Positions 49,250 through 58,872 of a DNA stretch of 64,000 bases are shown here, in pieces (position 1 is the first letter of the stretch; each line of letters opens with the position of its first letter). The notes beneath the pieces were generated by a model, which saw only the letters and a list, made by a program, of their open reading frames with translations, made no database searches and had not been told where the DNA came from. Location: contig CAITIQ010000234.1 of NCBI GenBank assembly GCA_903892415.1, positions 62,001 through 126,000 on the forward strand. Direction: 5' to 3'. The DNA comes from an uncultured delta proteobacterium. Its GTDB lineage: Bacteria > Myxococcota_A > Polyangia > Polyangiales > Polyangiaceae. Position numbers and translations under genes: made by a program.

Positions 49250-51788
49250 ATGCCCATCATGCATGATGCTTGCGGTTGTCGCGCTGCCGCGCGGGACTTT
49301 GCGCTAAGCGGCGCCGAGGCTCACTACCCGCCGGATCTCGAACTCGAGCCGACGCACCTCGAGATCGACCTGAGGTTGGACTTAGTCGAGCAGACAGCTC
49401 AAGGCACGGTCACTACGACGGTCGATGCGCGCCGCGCAGGGCCACGCGCAGTGCGCCTTCATGCGGTCGACTTTGAGCTACTTGCGGTCCGCGATGGAGG
49501 CGGGAGGTCGCTCACATATCGCTACGACGGTCGCGTGTTGGTAGCTACGTGGGCCGAGCCGTTTGCGGCAGGCGAGTCTCGTCAACTGCAGATCGACTAT
49601 CGGGTACAGCGGCCAGTAACGGGCCTCTTCTTTTCCAAGCCTGGCCCTGGGGCGGAGAATGCTCCTTGGTTCGCCGCGACCGACCACGAGACCGAGCGCG
49701 CGCGGCACTGGCTGCCTTGCGTCGACCTGCCCAACGTGCGCCCCCGTCTCGACTTCAAGCTGCGCGCCGACGCACGCTTTACCATTCTGGCCAATGGCGC
49801 ACTGCTAGCCGAGACCGGCCACGACGACGGCAGCAAGACTGCACACTATCGGCTCGAGCAGCGATGTCCGAGCTACCTGACCTGTTTTGCCATAGGAGAG
49901 TTTGTCCGCTTCGAGGACGGCGAACACCAGGGCAAGCCGATCGCCTATTTCGCTACCAAAGAGTTCGAGCCGAGCCACCTCAAGCGCTCCTTTGGCCGCA
50001 CCCCGGAGATGCTCACGTGGCTGACCAAGAAGCTAGGCTGTGAGTTGCCGTATCCTAAGTATTACCAGTTTGCGTTGCCCGGCTTCGGTGGGGCGATGGA
50101 GAACATCTCGCTAGTGAGTTGGGACGATGTTTTCGTTTTGGATGAACGTCTTGCGGAAGAGTGGAGTTGGCTCGTAGACCAAATCAACATTCACGAGATG
50201 GCCCATACCTACTTTGGGGATTGGGTGGTGTGCCGCGACTTCGCCCACGCTTGGCTCAAAGAGTCATGGGCAACCTATATCGAGAGTTGCTGGCTCGAAG
50301 ACAACGTAAGTCGCGACGAAGCAGACTATGACTTCTTCGCTAACGCCTCGGCCTACATCACAGAAGCGGATGAGCGCTACAAGCGGCCAATCGTTACGCG
50401 TACCTTCGATCACTCATGGAGCCTCTATGACCGTCACCTCTACCCCGGCGGTGCTTGTCGTCTGCATATGTTGCGGCGGCTGTTGGGTGATGAGGTGTTT
50501 TTGGCCTGCCGTAAAGGACTATCTGCAGACGTTTGGCGGTGAGGTCGTTGAGACCGACGACTTCCGCCGTGTGCTCGAAAAGCACTCCGGTCGCTCGCTC
50601 GTACGTTTCTTCGACCAGTGGTTCCTCGGGAAGGGCTACCCCATTCTCCATGTGGAGTTCTCGCACGACGCGGAGAAAGGGGAAGGCAGCTTTCGCATCG
50701 AGCAGAAGCAAGTCGACGAGAAATCCGGCGTGGGAATATTTCAGCTGGAGCTCGAGCTCGCGTGGACCGTAGAGGGTCGCTCGGAGTCGCACAACGTAGA
50801 GCTCGTCCACGGTGTTCATACCGTTGTACTGAAGATGCCAAAGGCTCCAGAGGACATTCGAATCGACCCGGGACTGCGCGTGCTGATGAAGTTGGAGTTC
50901 AATCCCGGCGAGGACATGTTGCGCCGTCAATTGACCTGCGATACGGTGGTGTTGCGGATCCGGGCTGGACAGGAGCTGGCAAAGACTGGGCGCTTCAAGA
51001 ACTTGGAGGCGCTGCTATCGGCTTATCGGGCTGAGCCTTTTTGGGGGGTGCGCATCCAATGGGCGCGCGCTCTCTCAAAGGCTGCCAGTGAGACCTCCCT
51101 ACGCGCACTCGCCGAGCTTGTTTCGGAGGAGCAAATGCCGCTCGCGCTCGAGTCGGTATTGCGCGCGGCTGGTGTCCATCGTGACAGTCGTATCGCAACG
51201 GCGCTCAAATCTCGGTTCGACGCGGGGCTACCCTATCGCGCAGCAGCAGCGGCGCTCGAGGGTTTGGGCGCGCAACGCGCCGCAGCCCCCTTCGATACCT
51301 TGGTATCTGCGAGCGCGTCGGAGGGCTTTGGCGGCCACGTGCAAGGAGGTGCACTCCGCGCGCTCGGCGCTTCGCGGCGGCCGGAGGCGCTCGCCCTGTT
51401 GCTTGAACGTTGTCAGCCAGCCGCCACGTCGAACCGGGCACGGCCAGCCGCGGCGGCTGCGCTCGCAGAGCTCGGGCGGACGCTCGAGCGCGGCCCGCGA
51501 GAGCAAGTCCGCGAATGTCTCGTCGACCTCCTTCGCGACCCGCATGAGCGTATGCGCAAGTCGGCGCTGACTGCGCTCGAGACGCTTGGGGACGCGGAAG
51601 CGGCCCCCGCACTAGTCGCTTATCGCGCCAGCGTATCAGAGCAGGAGCAACCCCAGATCGACCGCATTCTCGCGGCGCTTCGCGCAGTGAGCCCGGCGAC
51701 GGCGTCGGAGAAGCAGCTCGAGGAGCTACAGGCTAAGGTTCGGGCGTTGGACTCCGCGCTCGAGCGACTGGAGGCCAGACTGCAATGA
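49250..51788 (+). pseudogene. M1-family aminopeptidase with HEAT-repeat C-terminus, interrupted by one frameshift
   Basis: Two overlapping frames form one gluzincin aminopeptidase. The first (49250-50542) has the exopeptidase motif GFGGAMENIS (GAMEN 281-285) and the zinc site HEMAH at 315-319 with E338 eighteen residues later. The second continues after residue 415 with AVKDYLQTFGGEVVETDDFR and RFFDQWFLGKGYP, the family's next region, then HEAT-like repeats (about 320 residues) and a short coiled coil. The break is at a five-T run (50498-50502); with four Ts the reading is VFWPAVKDYL, as expected. It may therefore be intact in the organism. ATGA overlap couples it to the thioesterase gene. 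Confidence 0.85.
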
Positions 51789-52570
51789 GCACTGCCTTCT
51801 ACAGTTTGGACGGCGAGCGCTTCATCTCCAGCGAGTTGACGCGTGGGCCATGGAGTAACCAGCACCAGCACGGTGGTCCGCCCTGTGCGCTGCTGGGGCG
51901 CGCACTGTCGAGCCATGGTGCTGATGCCGATTCGTTCTTTCTAGCTCGGATGACCGTTGAGCTGTTGCGACCGGTGCCGATCGCGCCACTCACTGTGCGC
52001 TGCTCGGTCGTTCGGCCGGGCAAGTCGGTAGAGCGGCTCGAGGCGTTGCTGCTCTGCGATGATACCGAGGTTGCTCGTAGCGTCGGGCTCCGGATCCGAA
52101 GGCGAGCGTTCCAACTGCCTTCGGGGGGCGGCTCGATAGACGCGCCGAAGGTTCCTCCGCCCGACTCACTTCCAAGTTTTTCCTTCCCGTTCTTTCGACA
52201 CGAGCTCGGCTACCACCGTGCAGTCGATGTTCGGTTTGCTAGGGGTCAATGGGGTGATAGACGCGTCGTGGTTTGGGCTCGGCCCGTTGTCGACTTGGTC
52301 GAGGGAGAAAGCCTCTCATCTGTGGAGCGCACTTTGATCATCGTCGATGCCGAGAGTGGCATTTGTCCGCCACTCGATCCGCAGCAGGCAAGCTTCGTCA
52401 ACCCGGACTTAACGGTGTATTTCGAGCGAGACCTGCTCGGCGAGTGGCTGGGGCTCGACGTACGCGCGTCTGCGCATGCTCACGGCGTAGGTATCGCAGA
52501 GAGCCTTCTGTTCGACGAGGGTGGGCCAGTTGGCCGCAGTGCGCAGTCCTTGTTGCTCAGTGCGCGTTAG
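51785..52570 (+). CDS. Acyl-CoA thioesterase-like protein (double hotdog)
   Basis: A 261-residue member of the thioesterase-like (TesB-type) superfamily. Two hotdog halves are suggested: the first includes NQHQHGGPPCALLGRAL and ARMTVELLRPVPIAPLTVRC, the second VVWARPVVDLVEGESLSSVE and FVNPDLTVYFERDLLGEWLG. The N-terminal HGGPP segment and the NPDLTV motif are typical of these acyl-CoA hydrolases. It starts at an ATG overlapping the M1 aminopeptidase stop (ATGA). Substrate is unknown; a housekeeping acyl-CoA hydrolase is likely. Confidence 0.85.
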   Translation: MSTAFYSLDGERFISSELTRGPWSNQHQHGGPPCALLGRALSSHGADADSFFLARMTVELLRPVPIAPLTVRCSVVRPGKSVERLEALLLCDDTEVARSVGLRIRRRAFQLPSGGGSIDAPKVPPPDSLPSFSFPFFRHELGYHRAVDVRFARGQWGDRRVVVWARPVVDLVEGESLSSVERTLIIVDAESGICPPLDPQQASFVNPDLTVYFERDLLGEWLGLDVRASAHAHGVGIAESLLFDEGGPVGRSAQSLLLSAR

Positions 52571-52637
52571 CCGGTGCTTCTACTAACAGGTCCGAAAATG
52601 GCCGGATTCGAACGCTCGCTTGCCGCATAGTGCGCTT

Positions 52638-54125
52638 GTGTCTACGCCCGAGCTGCAGGCCAACCTGAATCCTACGAGGTGCTACCGCGCTATCGAGACG
52701 CGTGATGCACGCTTTGACGGTCGCTTCTTCACAGCTGTGCGGACGACCGGAATCTACTGTCGGCCTATTTGTCCAGCCAAGTGCCCGAAGTTCGAGAACG
52801 TGGTGTTTTTCCGAACAGCAGCGGAGGCGCAGGTCGCGGGCTTTCGCCCGTGCCTGCGTTGTCGGCCGGAGTCGTCTCCGCGTCTCGCAACATGGAGAGG
52901 CACCTGGTCGACTGTCTCACGGGCGCTCGCCATGATCGAAGAGGGCGCGCTCGATGGTGAGGAGGCCAGTGTTTCAAGGTTGGCTGAGTGTCTTGGTATA
53001 GGCGAGCGTCAATTGCGTCGCCTGTTTGACAAACACTTGGGCGTCTCGCCCATCGCTGTAGCCCAAACCCGCAGGGTCTTGCTGGCCAAGCAGCTGCTGC
53101 ATCAAACCAACCTGTCAATTGCCGAGGTAGCGCTGACGGCAGGCTTCAGTAGTGTGCGCCGCTTCAATGCCGCGTTCCTAACGCATGTCGGGCTCGCGCC
53201 TACGAGCTTGAGACGGGTAACGCGCTCGCCGAGCAGCGGGACGAGCGTGACGATCCAGCTCAGCTATTGCGCCCCTTATGATTGGCCAGCGATGCAGCAG
53301 TTTTTTGCTGCGCGCGAAGCGGAGGGCTGTGAGAGCGTTGAGGATGGTAGTTATCGCCGAAGCTTTTGCTTGCAAGGGGAGCAAGGTACGCTCTCGGTCG
53401 CTCCGCTACAGTCGACGCTTTCGCTGACGCTGCAACTGGGCCAAACCAGGCTTTTGCCAGCGGTGATTGCGCGTGTCCGAAGAATGTTCGACCTCGAGGC
53501 CGACACCGCGACGATCGTCCGCCAGCTGTCAAAGGACGAGCTACTTGCGCCTATCGTGCGAGCCGCTCCGGGCTTGCGCGTCCCTGGCGCTTGGGACGGT
53601 TTTGAGCAGGCGGTGCGAGCCGTTCTCGGGCAGCAAGTATCCGTAGCCGCAGCCCGTCGACTCGTATCGCTGGTAGTCGCAGAATATGGGCGGCCGCTTG
53701 CCCCTTCCCTGCAGCGAAACGGGCTTCGGCGGGTGTTCCCGGAGCCCGCTGACCTCGCGAATCAAAGCCTCGCACACTTGCCACTGCCGAAGGCGCGCAG
53801 CCAAGCCGTGGCTGAGCTCGCCAAGGCAGTACTTCAGGATCCGTTGTTGTTCGAGTGGCAGCGCTACTCGAGCCTGGAGGCTGCAGTCACGCGCTTTACC
53901 TCAATCAAGGGGATAGGCGATTGGACTGCTCACTATATCGCGCTGCGCGCCTTGCATGACCCGGATGCGTTTCCCCATGGTGATGCGGCCTTACAGCGCT
54001 CTTTTAATGAGCTAGCTGGCAGTAGCCCGCCCAGTGCGCTCAGCAAGCGAGCAGAGAGCTGGCGACCGTGGCGCGCCTACGCCGCACAATATCTATGGCG
54101 AGCTGACGCTGGAGCCCCTGGATGA
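52638..54125 (+). CDS. Ada-type sensor/AraC HTH/AlkA DNA glycosylase fusion
   Basis: A 495-residue repair regulator. Residues about 10-80 are the Ada methylphosphotriester domain with zinc/acceptor cysteines (TTGIYCRPICPAKCPKFENV and FRPCLRCRPE). An AraC-type HTH follows (RLAECLGIGERQLRRLFDKH, then SIAEVALTAGFSSVRRFNAA). From about residue 195 comes AlkA: an N-terminal beta domain and the HhH-GPD segment SIKGIGDWTAHYIALRALHD with the catalytic Asp in PDAFPHGDAAL. It should sense alkylated DNA, activate genes and remove 3-methyladenine. A TTG at 52620 is an alternative start. ATGA overlap joins it to ogt. Confidence 0.9.
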   Translation: MSTPELQANLNPTRCYRAIETRDARFDGRFFTAVRTTGIYCRPICPAKCPKFENVVFFRTAAEAQVAGFRPCLRCRPESSPRLATWRGTWSTVSRALAMIEEGALDGEEASVSRLAECLGIGERQLRRLFDKHLGVSPIAVAQTRRVLLAKQLLHQTNLSIAEVALTAGFSSVRRFNAAFLTHVGLAPTSLRRVTRSPSSGTSVTIQLSYCAPYDWPAMQQFFAAREAEGCESVEDGSYRRSFCLQGEQGTLSVAPLQSTLSLTLQLGQTRLLPAVIARVRRMFDLEADTATIVRQLSKDELLAPIVRAAPGLRVPGAWDGFEQAVRAVLGQQVSVAAARRLVSLVVAEYGRPLAPSLQRNGLRRVFPEPADLANQSLAHLPLPKARSQAVAELAKAVLQDPLLFEWQRYSSLEAAVTRFTSIKGIGDWTAHYIALRALHDPDAFPHGDAALQRSFNELAGSSPPSALSKRAESWRPWRAYAAQYLWRADAGAPG

Positions 54126-54724
54126 AGGAGCCTACTATGCAGTATTATCGGGACCAATTGGAAAGTCCGCTCGGGCTGCTAACCGCGGTATTGCGAGAAT
54201 CCGTCTTGTACGCACTCGACTACTCCGGCAGCGACCGGCTCGCCAAGCTTTGCCGTCGCTACCATGGGGTGGAACTCTCGCAGCTACCGGAGCGCCCTCT
54301 CGTGGGGGCGATTCGTGATGCGCTAAGTCACTATTTCGAGGGAGACCTGAGCTGTCTCAACCAGCTCCCTGTTTGGCAGGGCGGATCGAGCTTGGAGCGG
54401 TCTGTGTGGGCTACCTTGCGCCAGATTCCGCCTGGGAGCACGCTCTCCTATGGGCAACTGGCGGCTAAGGTCGGTCACCCCAAGGCCAGCCGCCTGGTCG
54501 GCCGAATCAATGGCTCGAACCCCATTGGTATCGTGGTGCCCTGTCACCGGGTGATCGGCGCCAGCGGTGCGCTAACTGGATATTCCGGCGGGCTGGAAAG
54601 GAAGGCTTGGCTGCTCGACCATGAGGCACGCCATACTGGGCAATCAGGGGCGAGCGAGCTTCTACCTACGTCTTGGGAGCGAAGGACGTACAGCCGCCTT
54701 CTGGGGAAATCGGACCTTTCATGA
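54122..54724 (+). CDS. ogt: Methylated-DNA--protein-cysteine methyltransferase
   Basis: A 200-residue O6-alkylguanine-DNA alkyltransferase. The acceptor motif is IGIVVPCHRVIGASGALTGY, with the helix-turn-helix arginine-finger region PPGSTLSYGQLAAKVGHPKA before it and YSGGLERKAWLLDHE after it. It transfers methyl groups from O6-methylguanine to the active-site cysteine. Its start overlaps the stop of the Ada/AlkA fusion gene, so the pair recreates the enzymatic content of an adaptive response in two proteins. The last 59 bases overlap the converging HiPIP gene; the C-terminal tail past the core domain is unusual. Confidence 0.93.
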   Translation: MKEPTMQYYRDQLESPLGLLTAVLRESVLYALDYSGSDRLAKLCRRYHGVELSQLPERPLVGAIRDALSHYFEGDLSCLNQLPVWQGGSSLERSVWATLRQIPPGSTLSYGQLAAKVGHPKASRLVGRINGSNPIGIVVPCHRVIGASGALTGYSGGLERKAWLLDHEARHTGQSGASELLPTSWERRTYSRLLGKSDLS

Positions 54725-55013
54725 GCGTGCAGCCGCCACACTCCTCAGGGCCCTTGGCCTGATAGAGGCTACACAGTTTGCACGCTTTCGTAGCGTCCGC
54801 GGCCTTGTCGACGTAGCCGAGGCTCTGTCGCTGAGTAATTTCAGGGCCCGTAAGCGCGCTGGTGTCGGTGCAGTCCGGGCCGCTCTTGCATGCAAGTCCG
54901 AACGCCGCTGCAGCCGGAAACAGCGCAAGTCGCAGCAGTACGTCCCGGCGCGAGGGACTCGAGGTGTCGGCCCGTGAGGCGGACTCGTTCTCATTGCGCA
55001 CTCGATTATTCAT
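54666..55013 (-). CDS. High-potential iron-sulfur protein (HiPIP) with Tat signal
   Basis: A 115-residue periplasmic electron carrier. The N-terminus has a twin-arginine export signal (SRRDVLLRLALFPAAAAFGL). The C-terminal domain has the four cluster cysteines in HiPIP order (CKLCSLYQ, CGGCTLMKGPISPEGGCTSF), expected to hold a [4Fe-4S] cluster. The ATG at 55013 is used because it starts just before the signal; a longer frame to 55334 lies inside the upstream gene. It is 44 bases downstream of a flavoprotein gene on the same strand, so the two may form an electron-transfer pair. It converges with ogt. Confidence 0.85.
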   Translation of the reverse strand: MNNRVRNENESASRADTSSPSRRDVLLRLALFPAAAAFGLACKSGPDCTDTSALTGPEITQRQSLGYVDKAADATKACKLCSLYQAKGPEECGGCTLMKGPISPEGGCTSFAPKT

Positions 55014-55057
55014 GTCGCTGAGATAGAGATCAGTGCCGTCCAAGACAAGGGCTTGCT

Positions 55058-56122
55058 TCAGGGCTGCGCCATGAGCTGCTCGGCGAGTGTTAGTCCGGAC
55101 AAGTAAGCTCCCTCGACACGACCTCCAGCAAGCCAGTCCCCGGCAAGGCCAAGTTTCGCCGAGGTGTCTAAGACGGCCCCCTGGTTTTGTGGGCGAGGCA
55201 CTTGGGCGAACGCCCAGCGGTGCGTAAAAACCTGCTCCGGCTCGAAGGCTGTGTTGCCGAGCAGGCGGGCAAACTCTTGCAGCAGCGTTGCTTGAACTTG
55301 CTCGAGCGCGAGCGCGAGTGAGGCCTTTGACCATGCTGGCGATGCGTGCAGCATCCAGCGTTCCCCGGGTGGGCGGCCCGGCTTACTCGAGTCGCGCGCG
55401 AGCCAGGCGATCGCCGACCGCCGCCCTTCATCCCGTCCGACGAAGAGGCCGTCCCACGGACAGGACTGCGTATTGTCGGCGAGACTGGGTACGACCCCAA
55501 CCGCGAAGCACGGCCAGACCTCGGTTTGCGCGGTAACGGCCGTGAGCGCTGGGCTCAAATGGCCAATGAGCGAAGCCGCCTGCAGGGGCGGAAGACAGAC
55601 CAACACGAAGTCGAACGTACCGAACTCGGCGGCCACTTCGCCCGGCGCGCCAGTTTGGTTTGAGCTGGGGCCGAGCGTTGTTCCTGCCGGAGCCGCACGA
55701 CCCGTGAGCGAGAGCTGCTTATCGACGGGCTCAATGCGGTCCACTCGACAGCCACTCCGTACGTCCAGACCGTGGCCCATGAACTTTGCAAAGGCGTTCA
55801 TCCCGGGCGTTCCAACGTAGCGATCGACTGGCTCCACCGAGCGAATCCGAGCCTGCTCTTCCTCGAGCGCCCCGATTGCGCCCAGCCATGGGGAGCAGGC
55901 GCCTGCTTGTTGCGCGCGTTCGACCACGGCTGCAAAACGTTGATCCCGTACTGTGAAGTATTGCGCTCCCAGGTCGAAGCTATGGGACCCGATGCGGCGC
56001 GTGGCGAGCCTACCGCCGAGCGAGCGTCCCTTGTCGAAGACGACCACCTGATGCTCTGCCCGCGAGAGCTCCTGGGCACACGAAAGACCTGCGACCCCGG
56101 CACCAATTACCGCAATATGCAT
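55058..56122 (-). CDS. FAD/NAD(P)-dependent oxidoreductase (renalase-like)
   Basis: A 354-residue flavoprotein with N-terminal dinucleotide motif MHIAVIGAGVAGLSCAQEL, the second FAD contact GGRLATRRIGSHSFDLGAQY and a C-terminal FAD motif GLAGDWLAGGRVEGAYLSGL. This pattern fits the amine-oxidase-like/renalase group. The ATG at 56122 starts exactly at the Rossmann strand; a reading from 56218 is rejected. It precedes a HiPIP gene on the same strand. The substrate is unknown. No signal peptide is visible, so direct contact with the Tat-exported HiPIP is not certain. Confidence 0.85.
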   Translation of the reverse strand: MHIAVIGAGVAGLSCAQELSRAEHQVVVFDKGRSLGGRLATRRIGSHSFDLGAQYFTVRDQRFAAVVERAQQAGACSPWLGAIGALEEEQARIRSVEPVDRYVGTPGMNAFAKFMGHGLDVRSGCRVDRIEPVDKQLSLTGRAAPAGTTLGPSSNQTGAPGEVAAEFGTFDFVLVCLPPLQAASLIGHLSPALTAVTAQTEVWPCFAVGVVPSLADNTQSCPWDGLFVGRDEGRRSAIAWLARDSSKPGRPPGERWMLHASPAWSKASLALALEQVQATLLQEFARLLGNTAFEPEQVFTHRWAFAQVPRPQNQGAVLDTSAKLGLAGDWLAGGRVEGAYLSGLTLAEQLMAQP

Positions 56123-56216
56123 AGTGCCCGTTCGCCAGAGGGGGTGATTTGCACGTTTCTTGGTTAGCAGGGAGAAGTCCCTATGGGCGCCGGAATCCGC
56201 GGTCGGTGAAAAGATC

Positions 56217-57434
56217 ATGAACTCCCCAGCAACGATGTTAGGTAGCCCCGCGATGAAGCTCTTGTGTGCGCTGTTAGCGTTGGGGGCCTGCTGGATGGTC
56301 TTCCCAGTGCACGCTGAGGAGGCCGGGCTACCGCTTCGCCTAAAGGGCGCCTATGGGCAGGGAATGGGCATCGAGTCGGAAGATGGCTCGTTCGGTATGT
56401 CGTTAAAGGCGCGTGCTCAGGTTCGGACGACCGTTGGCATTCCCGAGGATGAAGAAAAGGAACCAAGCGCCGACTTCCAGATTCGACGCCTTCGCGTCAC
56501 GCTCGAGGCGCACGGTTGGGAGGAGCTCGTTAGCCTGAGAGTTCAGCTCGCGTTCGCTCCACTCGATCAGGACCCCGTAGCGCCTTTTCCAGTCCGCGAT
56601 GCTTTTGTAACGGTGGCTCCAACGCGGGACCTCAAGCTACGCGTGGGTCAAATGAAAGTACCCTTTGGTCGTCAGCGCGTTGTCTCCTCGGGCAGCCAAC
56701 AATTGGTTGATCGTTCCATCGTGACTGGTGAGCTGAACCTCGATCGCGACGTGGGGCTGCAGCTCTTTTCGGAGGACCTTTTCGGGCTGAACGGTTTGTT
56801 CGGCTACAACGTCGGGGTTTTCGGTGGCGACGGGCGCAATCGCGTCTCTGGCGGCTATGGGTTCTTGTACGCCGGGCGAATTTCGGTGCGACCGGTGGGG
56901 GGCGAACTTGGGGATGATCTGGATGAAGTCGACTTCAAGCAGACCAAGCCGCGTTTGCAGGTTGCGGCCTCGGGCGCTTTCAACCACCAGTCCGACCGCG
57001 TTCGCAGCACGATAGGCGACGTTTTTGAGACGGGCCCCTGGGCCGACTACGCTCACGTCGGCGCAGACACCAGCTTCAAGTACAATGGGCTCTCCCTTAC
57101 CGGGGAGTTCTTTCTGCGTCGCGCGCTCGAGGACCGCAACAGTGAGATCGTGGACGGTATTGAGGTAACCGATATTGCCCGATCGGGCTATGGTGGCTTC
57201 TTTCAGGCTGGGCAGTTGATAGAAAAGCAGTTTGAGATCTCCGCACGCGTGGGAACGCTGCATGTCTTGGGAGACCCCGAAAGTGGCTTTAACCCAGAGA
57301 AGGAGCTCGGCGGAGGTGTGAGCTACTACTTCTTGAAGCACGCCCTCAAGCTGCAAGCTGACACCTTCTATGTATGGGAGACCTGGGGGGAAGGACGCAT
57401 TCAAACGCGGCTGCAGCTGCAGGCTGCCCCCTAA
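56217..57434 (+). CDS. Phosphate-selective porin-like (OprO/OprP) outer membrane protein
   Basis: A 405-residue beta-barrel protein. The N-terminal signal ends near MVFPVHAEE. Barrel-type strands follow, including SLKARAQVRTTVGI, FQIRRLRVTLEAHGWEELV, the family segment RDAFVTVAPTRDLKLRVGQM and KVPFGRQRVVSSGSQQLVDR. The sequence DADFQIRR-to-KVPFGRQ layout matches the OprO/OprP porin family used for phosphate or polyphosphate uptake. ATG 56217 is chosen; ATG 56253 would give a shorter signal. The stop is one base from the next gene's start, so it heads an operon with a helicase-like and a kinase-like gene. Confidence 0.85.
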   Translation: MNSPATMLGSPAMKLLCALLALGACWMVFPVHAEEAGLPLRLKGAYGQGMGIESEDGSFGMSLKARAQVRTTVGIPEDEEKEPSADFQIRRLRVTLEAHGWEELVSLRVQLAFAPLDQDPVAPFPVRDAFVTVAPTRDLKLRVGQMKVPFGRQRVVSSGSQQLVDRSIVTGELNLDRDVGLQLFSEDLFGLNGLFGYNVGVFGGDGRNRVSGGYGFLYAGRISVRPVGGELGDDLDEVDFKQTKPRLQVAASGAFNHQSDRVRSTIGDVFETGPWADYAHVGADTSFKYNGLSLTGEFFLRRALEDRNSEIVDGIEVTDIARSGYGGFFQAGQLIEKQFEISARVGTLHVLGDPESGFNPEKELGGGVSYYFLKHALKLQADTFYVWETWGEGRIQTRLQLQAAP

Positions 57435-57435
57435 C

Positions 57436-58869
57436 ATGGTCGAGCAGCCCTTCTTCGTTCCTCGAAGCCACCAGCGCGAGGCCTGCGATCGGATTTTGCG
57501 CGCTAGGCAGGAGGGGCGGCCAGGTTTTCTGCTCGGGGACCAAACGGGTCTCGGTAAGACGCTATCCGCCTGGCTTGCCGTTGCCGCGATGCCGGAGCGC
57601 GAGGTGCTCATCGTGTGCCCCAAAGGGGGCATGCCGCAGTGGCGTCGCACGATCGCGCTGTCGGGAACGCAGCCTAAGCAGGTCACGCTCATCAACTATG
57701 AACGCACAAAATCTCTTTTGGCTCCCGTTGCAGCAAGCAGCAAGCGCTCCGTGCGCGCGAAGAACAATGAACTAGCACGGCATGGTCGGCCCAAAACCAC
57801 TTGGCCTATTGTTGTATTCGACGAGAGCCATCGGCTGCGAAATCCGAATTCACAACAGTCGATGGCTTGTCGGCAGATCGCAGATGCCGCGAATTTTGCG
57901 CTGTTTTTGAGCGCGACGGCTGGTCAGTCTCCGCATGAGCTGTCCTATCTCGGTCGGCTTCTGGGGCAAGTTGCTGGTTCGGATACAAGCACGATGGATG
58001 GCTTCCGACAGCTGATGAAGTCGCTCAAGATCGGCAAGGCTCGCGGGCGCTGGAAGAACTGGTCCTGGGAGCCGAATGAGCGGGACCGCGCCGCCATGGC
58101 CGACCTCCTCTATAAGGGTGAGGCCGCGATCGGCCTAAGGCGACGACCCGAAGAAATAGCTGGTTGGCCGGAGGTACAACGCGAGTTGGCGGCGGTTGCG
58201 CTGACTCCGGAAGCCCAGCGCTTGTACGAGAGTTCTTGGCGTAGCTTCCGTACCGAATTGGGCTTGTGCGGTGGAAGCACTCGCCACGGGGCGGGCAGGG
58301 TGGCGGAGCTGCGCTTTCGGCAGAAGGCGAGCCTGCTGCGAGTGCCTGGGACTTGTGATTTCGCCGAGGCGTTGCTGGAGAATGGCGAGCAAGTAGCAAT
58401 CTCCGTGGCTTTTCTGGAGACTGGGGCAGCCTTGAGTGAGCAGCTGAGTAATCGTGGCTACCGCACGGGGCAAATCAACGGTGCAGAGAGCGGTCCACAG
58501 AATGAGCAAGTTCGTTCGCTGTTTCAGACCGGCGAGCTTTCTGTGGTGGTCTTTACCGTGACCGAATCAATCTCGCTTCACCAGTATGAGCTTCCGGGCG
58601 GAGAGAAGCCGCGACAGATGATTATTCATGATATGCGTCACAGTGCTATTCAGCTGCAGCAGATCGAGGGTCGCTGTCATCGGGATGGGCAACGGGCATT
58701 GATTCACTATGCATTTGCTGAGAACACCGTCGAAGAGGCGGTGGTCGCGCGGGTGGTGAAGCGGATGGCCAGTATGGATGGCATGGCGGGGGACGACATC
58801 TCGCTGTTGGAGGAGCTAGCGCTCGAGGTGGAGCAGGTGGTAGCCAGGCGTTCTCCTACCGAGAGCTAG
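57436..58869 (+). CDS. SNF2-family helicase-like ATPase
   Basis: A compact 477-residue superfamily-2 ATPase. Visible motifs: Q-region FFVPRSHQREACDR, Walker A GDQTGLGKT, motif Ia VLIVCPKGGMPQWRR, motif II DESH in VVFDESHRLRNPNSQ, motif III FLSATAG, motif V region VFTVTESISLHQYE and motif VI QQIEGRCHRDGQ. Such bare SNF2-like proteins are frequent in phages and mobile elements, but no phage genes surround it here. Its start is one base after the porin stop, an unexpected partner. It may act as a DNA translocase in repair or defence. Function is not established. Confidence 0.87.
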   Translation: MVEQPFFVPRSHQREACDRILRARQEGRPGFLLGDQTGLGKTLSAWLAVAAMPEREVLIVCPKGGMPQWRRTIALSGTQPKQVTLINYERTKSLLAPVAASSKRSVRAKNNELARHGRPKTTWPIVVFDESHRLRNPNSQQSMACRQIADAANFALFLSATAGQSPHELSYLGRLLGQVAGSDTSTMDGFRQLMKSLKIGKARGRWKNWSWEPNERDRAAMADLLYKGEAAIGLRRRPEEIAGWPEVQRELAAVALTPEAQRLYESSWRSFRTELGLCGGSTRHGAGRVAELRFRQKASLLRVPGTCDFAEALLENGEQVAISVAFLETGAALSEQLSNRGYRTGQINGAESGPQNEQVRSLFQTGELSVVVFTVTESISLHQYELPGGEKPRQMIIHDMRHSAIQLQQIEGRCHRDGQRALIHYAFAENTVEEAVVARVVKRMASMDGMAGDDISLLEELALEVEQVVARRSPTES

Positions 58870-58872
58870 GCC

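Noticed and set aside
52590..52640. tRNA-like string (GTTCGAATCC on the minus strand)
   Set aside because: The bases around the putative T-loop do not form a five-base stem and no acceptor or anticodon arm can be drawn.
56637..57695. 352-codon minus-strand frame antisense to the porin and helicase
   Set aside because: It has no family motif or ribosome-binding site, and both plus-strand genes are well supported.
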